Source: a virus | Length of the DNA: 21,995 bases | Direction: 5' to 3' (one strand) | Virus record (IMG/VR): IMGVR_UViG_3300009537_000201 | Span: 1-21,995 of that record | Part shown: positions 1 through 7,070 of the stretch, one piece after another | Position numbering within the stretch: the stretch's first letter is position 1 | Layout of the letters: each line of letters starts with the position of its first letter | Translations under genes and position numbers: made by a program | The notes under the pieces: generated by a model | What the model saw: only the letters and a program-made list of their open reading frames with translations | Told to the model about the DNA's origin: nothing | The model's database searches: none

Positions 1-873
1 GACATGAATTTCTACATGGAAGTGCTTACCCGAACGAACGTCACGGTGGGTCCGGTCTACATGACCTTCACTCCGCTGAAGGGCATGAGCGATGTTGTCT
101 CAAGGTTTATGAACGACAAGCCGGAAGGCACGGCGGTCATCCAGATGAGCCTTGAGGACGCCGAGCATTATACGCCCGAACAGCGAAAGGCCATCATGGC
201 CTCTTACCCGGCCCATGAACTTGAGGCCCGCGTTCACGGCGTGCCGGTACTGGGGTCGGGCAAGGTATTCCCGGTCAGGGAGGATTCTATCAAGGTTCCG
301 GCCTTCCACATCCCCGGCTACTGGCCGAGGATCGTAGGGTCGGACTTTGGGTGGGACCACCCTTCTGCCTTCGTGTGGATGGCGTGGGACCGCGACACCG
401 ACACGGTGTATGTCTACGACTGTTACCGGGCGCGCGAACAGACACCGATCATCCACGCCGCCGCCGTCAATTCACGGGAGAAGTGGATTCCGGTGGCATG
501 GCCCCATGACGGGCTCCAGCACGACAAGGGTTCCGGCGTCCAGTTGGCCGAGCAGTACCGGAAACTGGGAGTCAACATGAGAAGGGAGCGGGCCATGTTC
601 AAGGACGGGTCCAACGGGCTTGAGGCCGGGATCATTGAAATGCTCCAGCGGATGCAGACAGGTCGGTTCAAGGTATTCGATCACCTGAACGACTGGTTCG
701 AGGAGATCAGGGTGTACCACCGCAAGGAAGGGCTGATCGTCAAGAAAGCGGATGACCTGATGTCAGCCACCCGCATTGGGATCATGGACCTTCGATTCGC
801 AAGGGTCAAGCCGGACAAGCGCAGGAAGGAGATCGTCAGCTTCGAGGCAATCGACCCGGTTGCAGGGTATTGA
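1..873 (+). CDS. terL: Terminase large subunit, C-terminal part (5' end outside window)
   Basis: This is the motor and nuclease protein that packages phage DNA through the portal. The frame is open from base 1 (the first codon is GAC), so the ATG at base 4 is probably internal and the ATPase Walker motifs lie upstream. About 290 residues are visible, against 450-600 for the family. Counting from the Met at base 4, a TFTPLKG segment (residues 21-27) resembles the ATPase coupling motif. The nuclease domain begins near residue 108 with VGSDFGWDHP. D114, D169 (in PHDG) and D250 or D251 (in KKADDL) are plausible metal-binding acids of the RNase H-like fold. The gene ends 104 bases before the next start. 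The family call is by motif recognition and is quite secure; the subtype is not. Confidence 0.9.
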   Translation, partial: DMNFYMEVLTRTNVTVGPVYMTFTPLKGMSDVVSRFMNDKPEGTAVIQMSLEDAEHYTPEQRKAIMASYPAHELEARVHGVPVLGSGKVFPVREDSIKVPAFHIPGYWPRIVGSDFGWDHPSAFVWMAWDRDTDTVYVYDCYRAREQTPIIHAAAVNSREKWIPVAWPHDGLQHDKGSGVQLAEQYRKLGVNMRRERAMFKDGSNGLEAGIIEMLQRMQTGRFKVFDHLNDWFEEIRVYHRKEGLIVKKADDLMSATRIGIMDLRFARVKPDKRRKEIVSFEAIDPVAGY

Positions 874-977
874 ACCGGGCAAAAAGAACCGCCGGTCATG
901 TACACGATCTGTAACAACACGCCACTCGGGCGGGACGGCAACGCGAGCCACCGGCAAATTTTCAGGAGACGACAATA
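874..977 (+). other. Non-coding gap between terL and the first structural gene
   Basis: This gap has no convincing open frame. It carries a possible long-range inverted repeat, gccggt at 891-896 and accggc at 950-955, followed by AAATTTT; the loop is over 50 bases, so it is a weak candidate. A clear Shine-Dalgarno AGGAG at 964-968 sits 9 bases before the ATG at 978. No promoter could be recognised. Confidence 0.45.
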
Positions 978-1559
978 ATGCAGCCATTTACGCTTTCAGG
1001 GACTTCCGTTGCCGCGAGCCTCACCGGCTTTGCGTCGAACGTCACGGGTGCCACGTTCACCCTGACGGCCAACGACGCCAACGACGACCTCGCCCACAAG
1101 GTCACGGTCAAGAACGATTCCGCGACGGATCATTCCGGGAAAACAGTCGCACTCGTCGGGACCGACGCAGACGGGCGACCGCAGACCGAGACGCTGACTG
1201 GGCCTGGGACGAGCGCGACTGTCACGTCGTCAAAGTATTTCCTGACGCTCACTTCCGCGACCCCAAGCGCGACCATCGGATCGGACACCTTCGACATTGG
1301 TTGGGCGGCTGATGCCGTGACGGCATCCTTCTACCCTGACAAGCACCGCAACACGTTCTCTGTCGGGTTCGAGTGTTCCATCTCTGGAAGCCCTACCTAC
1401 ACGGTTCAACACGCGATGGCCGGAACGACTTGGTACAACCACTCGACGGTCGCCGCAAAGACCGTTGCTGCCGCCGGAAGCTACACGACACCCGTGAGCG
1501 CGATCCGGCTTTTGTTCACCGCCGCAGGAACCGTGACCGTCGAAGGTATCCAAGCCTGA
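978..1559 (+). CDS. Beta-rich phage structural protein, function unknown
   Basis: A 193-aa protein with a strong Shine-Dalgarno (AGGAG, 964-968). It is rich in Thr, Ser, Ala and Gly with short alternating hydrophobic stretches, as in beta-sandwich virion proteins. The first half contains segments such as HKVTVKNDSATDHSGKTVAL and GTDADGRPQTETLTGPG, which resemble small structural proteins of tailed phages. The second half (from about residue 125, ECSISGSPTYTVQHAM) looks like a separate beta domain ending in TVTVEGIQA. There is no signal peptide or membrane segment. It stands between terL and the fibre genes, so a fibre-attachment or virion-surface role is possible, but this is inference. A head decoration protein is the main alternative. 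Confidence 0.7.
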   Translation: MQPFTLSGTSVAASLTGFASNVTGATFTLTANDANDDLAHKVTVKNDSATDHSGKTVALVGTDADGRPQTETLTGPGTSATVTSSKYFLTLTSATPSATIGSDTFDIGWAADAVTASFYPDKHRNTFSVGFECSISGSPTYTVQHAMAGTTWYNHSTVAAKTVAAAGSYTTPVSAIRLLFTAAGTVTVEGIQA

Positions 1560-1595
1560 TAACAAGTTCCGCTCAAGCGGACTGGAGAATGAAAA

Positions 1596-2837
1596 TTGGC
1601 GTTCGCTGAATACTACGATTCAACGGGGGCACCGGGGAGCGGGAGCGCGGGGTCGAGTTCTACCATTCGGGCCGAGTTCGACGCGATCCAGGATGCTTTC
1701 GACAAACTGCCGGACCTTTCCGGCAACGCGAGTCTGCCGGTCTTTGTCAATTCCGGCGAGACCGCGCTTGAGGCGGTTTCCGCATCATCCGCCCGCACAA
1801 ACCTCGGTCTTGTCATCGGCACGAACGTACAGGCGTATGACGCGCAACTGACCGATCTCGCCGGGCTGTCGTATTCCGGCAACGCGCTTAAAGTGGTGCG
1901 CGTCAACTCGGGGGAAACGTCCTTTGAATTGGCCGCAGTCACGGGAGATGCCGCGACCGCAAGCCCGTTGAGTCAGTTCGCGGCGACGACTTCCGCCCAA
2001 CTGGCCGGGGTCATTTCAGACGAGACGGGTTCCGGCGCGCTGGTATTCGCCACAAGCCCAACCCTAGTCACCCCGGCCCTCGGGACGCCCTCCAGCGTAA
2101 CGCTCTCTAACGCAACGGGCCTTCCTGTATCAACGGGGATTACAGGACTGGGCACAAATGTTGCGACGTTCCTCGCAACCCCGTCGAGCGCCAACCTTGC
2201 GGCTGCGCTGACGGATGAGACAGGAAGCGGTGCGGCGGTATTCGCCACAAGCCCGACGCTAACAACTCCGACTATCGGGGTGGCGACGGCTACCTCGGTC
2301 AACAAAGTGGCGATTACCGCGCCTGCGACCTCCGCGACACTGACCTTGGCCGATGGGTCCACGCTTGCGCTTTCAGGGGCGTATAGCTGCACCCTTACCG
2401 TTTCCGGCGCGACGACCCTGACATTGCCGACCTCAGGAACGCTGGCGGTGTTGGGAGCCAATACGTTCACCGGGGCGCAGGCCCTCGGGAACAACAACCT
2501 GCTTTCGATCAAGCAGGCGACGTACAACTCAGAGATCGACGACGGCAACAGTTCCACCGCCGACACGATTGACTGGTCAGCCGGGCATCGGCACAAGTCA
2601 ACTCTAACCGGGAATTGCACGTACACGTTCATCGCCCCAAGTGGGGTGTGTTCGCTTGTGCTGAAGGTCGTCCAGGACGGGACCGGGAGCCGCACCGTTT
2701 CATGGCCTGCGTCGGTCAAGTGGGGGAGCGGGACACCACCTACGCTTACGACCACGGCCGGGGCCACTGACATCGTCGGGCTTTACTACGACGGCACGAA
2801 CTACTACGGTGCCGTCATGGTGGCTGACGCATCGTGA
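1596..2837 (+). CDS. Tail fibre protein, module A (TTG start)
   Basis: A 413-aa fibre-like protein. The start is the TTG at 1596, with GGAG at 1584-1587. The nearby ATG at 1589 opens only a 6-codon frame, and the TTG start aligns exactly with the N-terminus of the fibre at 3636: about 46 of the first 71 residues are identical without gaps (AEYYDST at 4-10, RAEF at 25-28, TALEAVSA at 56-63). This N-terminus probably attaches the fibre to the particle. Next comes VQAYDAQLTDLAGL, then two FATSPTL repeats 65 residues apart with ALGTPSS and TGLP signatures, as in many phage tail fibres. The C-terminal 105 residues (near GVCSLVLKVVQDGTGSRTV and GLYYDGTNYYG) form a beta-rich tip domain of a type I recognise from other phage fibres. 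It overlaps the next gene by 4 bases. Confidence 0.8.
   Translation: MAFAEYYDSTGAPGSGSAGSSSTIRAEFDAIQDAFDKLPDLSGNASLPVFVNSGETALEAVSASSARTNLGLVIGTNVQAYDAQLTDLAGLSYSGNALKVVRVNSGETSFELAAVTGDAATASPLSQFAATTSAQLAGVISDETGSGALVFATSPTLVTPALGTPSSVTLSNATGLPVSTGITGLGTNVATFLATPSSANLAAALTDETGSGAAVFATSPTLTTPTIGVATATSVNKVAITAPATSATLTLADGSTLALSGAYSCTLTVSGATTLTLPTSGTLAVLGANTFTGAQALGNNNLLSIKQATYNSEIDDGNSSTADTIDWSAGHRHKSTLTGNCTYTFIAPSGVCSLVLKVVQDGTGSRTVSWPASVKWGSGTPPTLTTTAGATDIVGLYYDGTNYYGAVMVADAS
1989..2075 (+). repeat. Fibre repeat, copy 1 (residues 132-160)
   Basis: This encodes a 29-residue unit centred on DETGSGALVFATSPTL. A second copy starts 195 bases downstream (2184). Protein similarity is much higher than nucleotide identity, so this is an old duplication under protein-level constraint, typical of trimeric fibre shafts. 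Confidence 0.7.
2184..2270 (+). repeat. Fibre repeat, copy 2 (residues 197-225)
   Basis: Second copy of the 29-residue unit, centred on DETGSGAAVFATSPTL. It aligns without gaps to the unit starting at 1989. Confidence 0.7.
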
Positions 2838-3634
2838 GCATTACCAGCGGCGGATCAATCGGTTCCGGCGGGTTCACAAGCACATCGAGCGGGACGACGC
2901 TCACGATTACCGGAGTCACCGCTTCGGTGAATGATGAAATCATTCTCCCGATTGCCGCTGACAACTACCACACGACATTCGGGTATCTGCACGACATCGC
3001 AAGCGTTACCGATTCGGCGGGGAATTCGTGGGCGATCCTAAACGACAACACGAATGACGCGGCTTACACATACAGCCCGACCAGCACGCAGAACGACGGC
3101 GCGACCATCGCGTTGTTCCACACAAAGGTCACAAGCGCCCTGTCATCCGGGACGATCACGATTACTTTAGGCCACGCCAAGACCGCGAAGGCCGCGTCCC
3201 CGTGGAAGTTCACGGTCGGGGCGGAGATGAGGTTGGCTGTCATGTCCAGCAAAACTGTTGGTGCAGGGAAAACATTTGATAGCGTCAGCAGATACACGGC
3301 TTGGCCGCTTTCTTCGCTATCAATATCTGGGTTACAGTCCAATGAATATCTGTTCTTCCGGGCAACTGGTGGGGAAATTGCCACATCACCTGGCAGCGTT
3401 ACTTATACCAGTGGGTTTTCAAATATCAACGAAAGAATTGCAAATACCGGATCGTCTCCCACATCAATGATCTGCGGTGCGGAGTTCAAAGTAGAGACGA
3501 CCACAAGCAAGACCAGTTCGCCAGCTATTGATATGTACCCAGGTACTAGAGATTTTTCCAGCATTATGATCGCCCTCAAGGAAGTCCCCATCGCATCCGC
3601 CGCAGGCGGCATGATGATGGCGGTGGGATTCTAA
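2834..3634 (+). CDS. Beta-rich fibre-associated protein, module A partner (GTG start)
   Basis: A 266-aa protein starting with GTG at 2834, which overlaps the upstream TGA by 4 bases, so translation is probably coupled. It is Ser/Thr/Gly-rich and predicted to be all beta. Segments such as [14 protein letters not shown], then [25 protein letters not shown] and [11 protein letters not shown] near the end, match in order SDTQGNTWTKAKEW, GYTKL, SEYKIETSAGSTSDPG and ASVFVAFYG in the gene at 5701. The two therefore look like distant paralogues. It ends in a Gly/Met-rich tail ([11 protein letters not shown]). The second half (from about 3240) is visibly less GC-rich than the first. Its place after each fibre gene suggests a fibre-tip, adhesin or fibre-chaperone role; I cannot decide which. 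Confidence 0.65.
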   Translation: MSITSGGSIGSGGFTSTSSGTTLTITGVTASVNDEIILPIAADNYHTTFGYLHDIASVTDSAGNSWAILNDNTNDAAYTYSPTSTQNDGATIALFHTKVTSALSSGTITITLGHAKTAKAASPWKFTVGAEMRLAVMSSKTVGAGKTFDSVSRYTAWPLSSLSISGLQSNEYLFFRATGGEIATSPGSVTYTSGFSNINERIANTGSSPTSMICGAEFKVETTTSKTSSPAIDMYPGTRDFSSIMIALKEVPIASAAGGMMMAVGF

Positions 3635-3635
3635 A

Positions 3636-5699
3636 ATGTCGAGCGCCGAATACTACGACTCCACGAACGCCCCGGCGCAGAACTCGGTCGGCTCAAGCGC
3701 CACGATGCGTGCCGAGTTCAACGCGGTCGAGGCCGGGTTCGGGAAACTTCCCGACATTGCCGGGAACGCCAACAAGGCGATATTCGTAAACGCCGGGTCA
3801 ACCGCCCTTGAGGCGGTGTCGGCGGCGACGGCAAGGACGAACCTTGGCGTCAGCACCGCGCTCTACACCGACTACGGTATGTCGTTCACATACAGCACGA
3901 CAACCACGATGGCCGATCCGGGCTCAGGCGTGATCCGGCTGGACGACGCTGATCTAACGCTTGTCACCGCAGCGGCGATTGACGATCTTTCCGCGAACAC
4001 CGGGAACCCGGATGTCTCTACATGGATACTATCGTGGGACGATAGTACGAGTACTGTTCGCGGCACGCTGTTCCTGCGAAAAGTATCCGCGATGGAGAAC
4101 TTCGCCGTGTACAGCATCACGGGTGCGTCCACCGATAACTCCGGGTGGACGCAGCTTGCTCTCACATACGTCACACACAGCGGGTCATTCTCGAACTCAG
4201 ACCCGTTGATCGTGGCGTTTTCGAGGGCCGGCGACCTTGGCGCGACAGGACCGACAGGGGCGACCGGGGCTGATTCAACGGTTCCTGGCCCGACAGGACC
4301 AACCGGCGTGACTGGCGCGACCGGGGATACTGGCCCGACAGGGCCGACCGGGGATACTGGCCCGACAGGGCCGACCGGGGCAGATGGAGATATTGTTGAT
4401 GGCGCAACGCTCGCAACCGGCCTGACGTTCCCGAATACCGGGCTGCACCTGCTGGACACGAACGCCAGCCACGATCTGATTATCGCGCCGGGGTCGGACC
4501 TCACGGCAGATCATACCCTGACGATTACGACCGGGGATGCAGACCGGACGCTAACTCTCAGCGGTGACGCAACCGTAAGCGGGACGAATACGGGCGACCA
4601 AACCTCTGTTTCAGGGAACGCCGGGACTGTTACGGTAGCGGATGCCGGCGGCGATACGACCACATGGGTTTTGCTAGGCACAAGCCAAACCGGGAGCCTG
4701 TCTCCGGCGACGGACGCAGGGCTTACTTACGATGCCGACACCAACGCGCTCACGGCGACAACCTTTGTTGGGGCGTTGACTGGAACGGCGAGCGGCAATC
4801 TTGTATCTGGCGGCGCACTCGGCACCCCGTCCAGCGGTACGCTTACGAATTGTTCTGGATTGCCAGCAGCGGGCGTTTCAGGGACCGCGCTTGTCTCAGC
4901 AGACATTGGGTCATCTGTTCAAGCCTACGATGCAGGACTGGCTTATCTGGATGGCCTGAATTTCACAGACGAGTCCACGTTCAAGGCCGGTGTCAATCTT
5001 GAAATCGGCACGGATGTTCAAGCCCACGACGCCGAACTCGCCGCCATTGCGGGCCTGACTTCAGCCGCCGACAAGGTTCCGTACTTTACAGGTTCCGGCA
5101 CCGCCGCAGTTGCGGACCTGACTGCCACTGGCCGCTCCATCATTGACGACACCACGATTGCGGCTGTGCGCACGACCATCGGCGTTGGCATGACAGATTT
5201 CATGGTGCTGTCAGCCGCAGGCGGGAACCCGACTACGACCAGTGGTTGCGCTGCGGTTGCTCAAGCCGAAACCACCACGAACAAGATCAATACATGGGTT
5301 CTGGACTTCGACGCCGCGACTCAAGAGAACGCATTTTGGGACGTTCGGATGCCGTCGAATTGGGACGCCTCCACTGTCACGGCTCAGTTCATCTGGACCG
5401 CCACCAACACCGGCAACGTGGTGTGGGGCATTCAGGCTGTTGGCTTTTCGGACGATGACGCGCTGGACACCGCCCACGGAACCGCGCAGGAAGTGACGGA
5501 CGGCGTTACAGTTGCAAACGACGTGATGATTTCCGCCGCGACCTCCGCTCTGACTATCGGCAACAGTCCCGCCGCAGGCGACTACACCGTGTTCCGGGTG
5601 TACCGAAAAGCCGCTGATGGGGCCGATACCTGTACTGTGGACGCAAGACTGCTCGCGGTTCGCATCGCCTACACCGTGACCAAGCTGGGGCAGGTGTAA
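3636..5699 (+). CDS. Tail fibre protein with collagen-like region, module B
   Basis: A 687-aa protein that starts one base after the previous stop. Its N-terminus is the paralogue of the fibre at 1596 ([27 protein letters not shown]). The order is: attachment domain (about 1-72); a beta domain with EYAVYSITG-like features to about 198; a collagen-like stretch of 16 Gly-X-Y triplets, mostly GPT, GAT and GDT, broken once by STVP (199-252); a beta region with [15 protein letters not shown]; two VQAYDA/VQAHDA fibre repeats; and a C-terminal beta domain (about 528-687) that contains [20 protein letters not shown]. Collagen-like shafts are known in phage fibres and form trimeric stalks. It is probably a receptor-binding or stalk protein. 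There are no membrane segments or signal peptide. Confidence 0.8.
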   Translation: MSSAEYYDSTNAPAQNSVGSSATMRAEFNAVEAGFGKLPDIAGNANKAIFVNAGSTALEAVSAATARTNLGVSTALYTDYGMSFTYSTTTTMADPGSGVIRLDDADLTLVTAAAIDDLSANTGNPDVSTWILSWDDSTSTVRGTLFLRKVSAMENFAVYSITGASTDNSGWTQLALTYVTHSGSFSNSDPLIVAFSRAGDLGATGPTGATGADSTVPGPTGPTGVTGATGDTGPTGPTGDTGPTGPTGADGDIVDGATLATGLTFPNTGLHLLDTNASHDLIIAPGSDLTADHTLTITTGDADRTLTLSGDATVSGTNTGDQTSVSGNAGTVTVADAGGDTTTWVLLGTSQTGSLSPATDAGLTYDADTNALTATTFVGALTGTASGNLVSGGALGTPSSGTLTNCSGLPAAGVSGTALVSADIGSSVQAYDAGLAYLDGLNFTDESTFKAGVNLEIGTDVQAHDAELAAIAGLTSAADKVPYFTGSGTAAVADLTATGRSIIDDTTIAAVRTTIGVGMTDFMVLSAAGGNPTTTSGCAAVAQAETTTNKINTWVLDFDAATQENAFWDVRMPSNWDASTVTAQFIWTATNTGNVVWGIQAVGFSDDDALDTAHGTAQEVTDGVTVANDVMISAATSALTIGNSPAAGDYTVFRVYRKAADGADTCTVDARLLAVRIAYTVTKLGQV
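4230..4391 (+). repeat. Collagen-like Gly-X-Thr coding repeat
   Basis: This encodes residues 199-252 of the module B fibre: five triplets ([15 protein letters not shown]), a STVP break, then eleven more triplets dominated by GPT. Within it a 27-base unit is repeated exactly in tandem (4323-4349 and 4350-4376), which points to a recent slippage or unequal-crossover expansion. Thr fills most Y positions, as in many bacterial and phage collagens that lack hydroxyproline. Confidence 0.88.
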
Positions 5700-5700
5700 G

Positions 5701-6426
5701 ATGCCTTTCTCTTTAGACAGCGGCAACGTAGGAACTACATCCCAATCTTCGGGTCCGTACACAAGTTCCACAGCGACTGTTACTAGTATCTGTGCAGTTG
5801 GAAAGTTGCTGACGATGGAGGTACGGACGAATGATTCCGGGAGCGATGGCGAAACGTCGAACCATACTTCGGCATCAGATACACAAGGTAATACATGGAC
5901 GAAAGCAAAAGAGTGGTCAAATAGTAGTTCCACCACAACCTCACTCTGGTACTGCGTTGTCGCTACTGGACTCACTACGTCCGACACCGTAACTGTCAAT
6001 TTTTCGTCGGCCAATTATACGATACAAAGATTGAACTTATGGTCGAATCCTTACAGCACTATCGGGGTAGATGGTTCAACAGGCGATGCGACCGACGCGG
6101 CGGCTGGTCCGGTTACGCTGGTTTTATCGTCTTTAACCTCAAGAGAACATATCTATTTTCGTCTCGATGGCGTAGATAACGGTGCTGCCCGAGTTGATTG
6201 GGCCGCAAGCACCGGATACACAAAGTTATCTACCATTGGCGGCGTTTTTCGTGGCATAGGATCAGAATACAAGATAGAAACCAGCGCAGGTTCGACTAGC
6301 GATCCGGGGGATTCGACTTCCGAAGGTAATCGGGCGTCAGTATTTGTAGCGTTCTACGGAACCAGCGGAGCAACTCACCAACGCTCCCCATCCGGCGGCG
6401 TAGCTTACGGAGGTCATTCGTACTAA
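5701..6426 (+). CDS. Beta-rich fibre-associated protein, module B partner
   Basis: A 241-aa protein with its ATG one base after the previous stop. It is Ser/Thr-rich, with SDTQGNTWTKAKEW near residue 60, SREHIYFRLDGV near 155 and SEYKIETSAGSTSDPG near 198. These match the order of similar segments in the gene at 2834, so it is probably a distant paralogue. It ends in GGVAYGGHSY. Its base composition is clearly lower in GC than its neighbours: rough counts give 38-50% per 60 bases, against about 60% in the fibre upstream. That suggests separate acquisition or rapid exchange. Likely a fibre-tip or host-contact protein by position; no catalytic motif is visible. Confidence 0.65.
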   Translation: MPFSLDSGNVGTTSQSSGPYTSSTATVTSICAVGKLLTMEVRTNDSGSDGETSNHTSASDTQGNTWTKAKEWSNSSSTTTSLWYCVVATGLTTSDTVTVNFSSANYTIQRLNLWSNPYSTIGVDGSTGDATDAAAGPVTLVLSSLTSREHIYFRLDGVDNGAARVDWAASTGYTKLSTIGGVFRGIGSEYKIETSAGSTSDPGDSTSEGNRASVFVAFYGTSGATHQRSPSGGVAYGGHSY

Positions 6427-6893
6427 TGAAATACGCGCTCATCAAAGACGATCAGGTCACGGAATATCGTGAGTATCCTACTCAGGTCGAATCGAAGCAT
6501 ATCAACGGCAAGCCGATGCTGCGGCCTGTCCGGTATGTCTCCGCCGTCGGGTATGACTCCAGAATCCACACCAAGGCCGTGACGACCACGATCACGGATA
6601 CCGAAGTGGTGCAGGAGGAAGCGTTGACGGAGCGCCCGCTTGCCGATGTTCAGGCCGAATCCATGCGGCGTGTCAGGGACGAAGCGCGGGACGCGATTGA
6701 AAGCGCCTACCCTGACTGGTACCAGCGCAACATCGGGATGGGTCTTGAGACGGACGAAAGCGCAGCGCAGCGTTGCCGGGACTTCATTGCCGCCGTGCGT
6801 ATTGCGAGCAATGCGGCGGAAGATGCCATTGGCGCGGCAACCACTGTCACAGATGTTGTCGCGGTCACGCCGAACTGGCCGGTTCCGCAATGA
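6426..6893 (+). CDS. Small phage protein following the fibre genes, possible fibre-assembly factor
   Basis: A 155-aa protein whose ATG shares one base with the upstream TAA (TAATG), so it is probably translated by re-initiation. The N-terminus (MKYALIKDDQVTEYREYP) is short and beta-like. The C-terminal half is helical (SMRRVRDEARDAIESAYPDW, CRDFIAAVRIASNAAEDAI). A beta head with a charged helical tail, placed directly after fibre genes, is the layout of tail-fibre assembly chaperones, but I see no diagnostic motif, so that role is an inference. It overlaps the next gene by 4 bases. Confidence 0.6.
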   Translation: MKYALIKDDQVTEYREYPTQVESKHINGKPMLRPVRYVSAVGYDSRIHTKAVTTTITDTEVVQEEALTERPLADVQAESMRRVRDEARDAIESAYPDWYQRNIGMGLETDESAAQRCRDFIAAVRIASNAAEDAIGAATTVTDVVAVTPNWPVPQ

Positions 6894-7063
6894 GCAGGTT
6901 TGACCCCGAGAAGTACCAGCAGCGCAAGACCAATATCGCGGCGCTCCGCGCGAAGTCAGCGCCGACGACGCTTAATGAAATCATCGAGCACGTCATCCTG
7001 ATCGAGAAGGTGTTGGGGCTTGACCCGTCCGCATTGTCAGCGCGGAAGAACAAGAACAAATAG
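6890..7063 (+). CDS. Small charged helical protein (57 aa)
   Basis: The start is the ATG at 6890, within an ATGA overlap with the upstream stop, giving a 57-aa protein; the frame is open further upstream but the coupled start fits the local pattern. It begins MSRFDPEKYQQRKTNIAALR, has a hydrophobic helix (IIEHVILIEKVLGL) and ends in a Lys/Asn-rich tail (ARKNKNK). I do not recognise the family. It lies just before the portal gene and could be a minor connector or non-virion assembly factor; nothing in the sequence settles this. Confidence 0.55.
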   Translation: MSRFDPEKYQQRKTNIAALRAKSAPTTLNEIIEHVILIEKVLGLDPSALSARKNKNK

Positions 7064-7070
7064 GGGCTTA

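Noticed and set aside
1973-2773. A 266-codon minus-strand frame inside the first fibre gene
   Set aside because: Val/Pro/Ser/Ala-rich composition is the mirror of Thr/Gly/Ala-rich fibre codons; no recognisable domain.
2834-6426. Diversity-generating retroelement acting on the fibre genes
   Set aside because: No reverse transcriptase, template repeat or adenine-biased variable repeat could be seen in the window; exact repeats here are in frame and short.
6423-6890. A minus-strand frame of the same length as the 155-aa gene
   Set aside because: Its boundaries mirror the sense gene almost exactly, but it has no ribosome site and no neighbours on that strand; the sense frame is coupled on both sides.
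7020-7070. An upstream start for the portal at 7020
   Set aside because: It would add an Arg-rich segment that overlaps the 57-aa gene; the ATG at 7071 with GGGG just upstream fits better.
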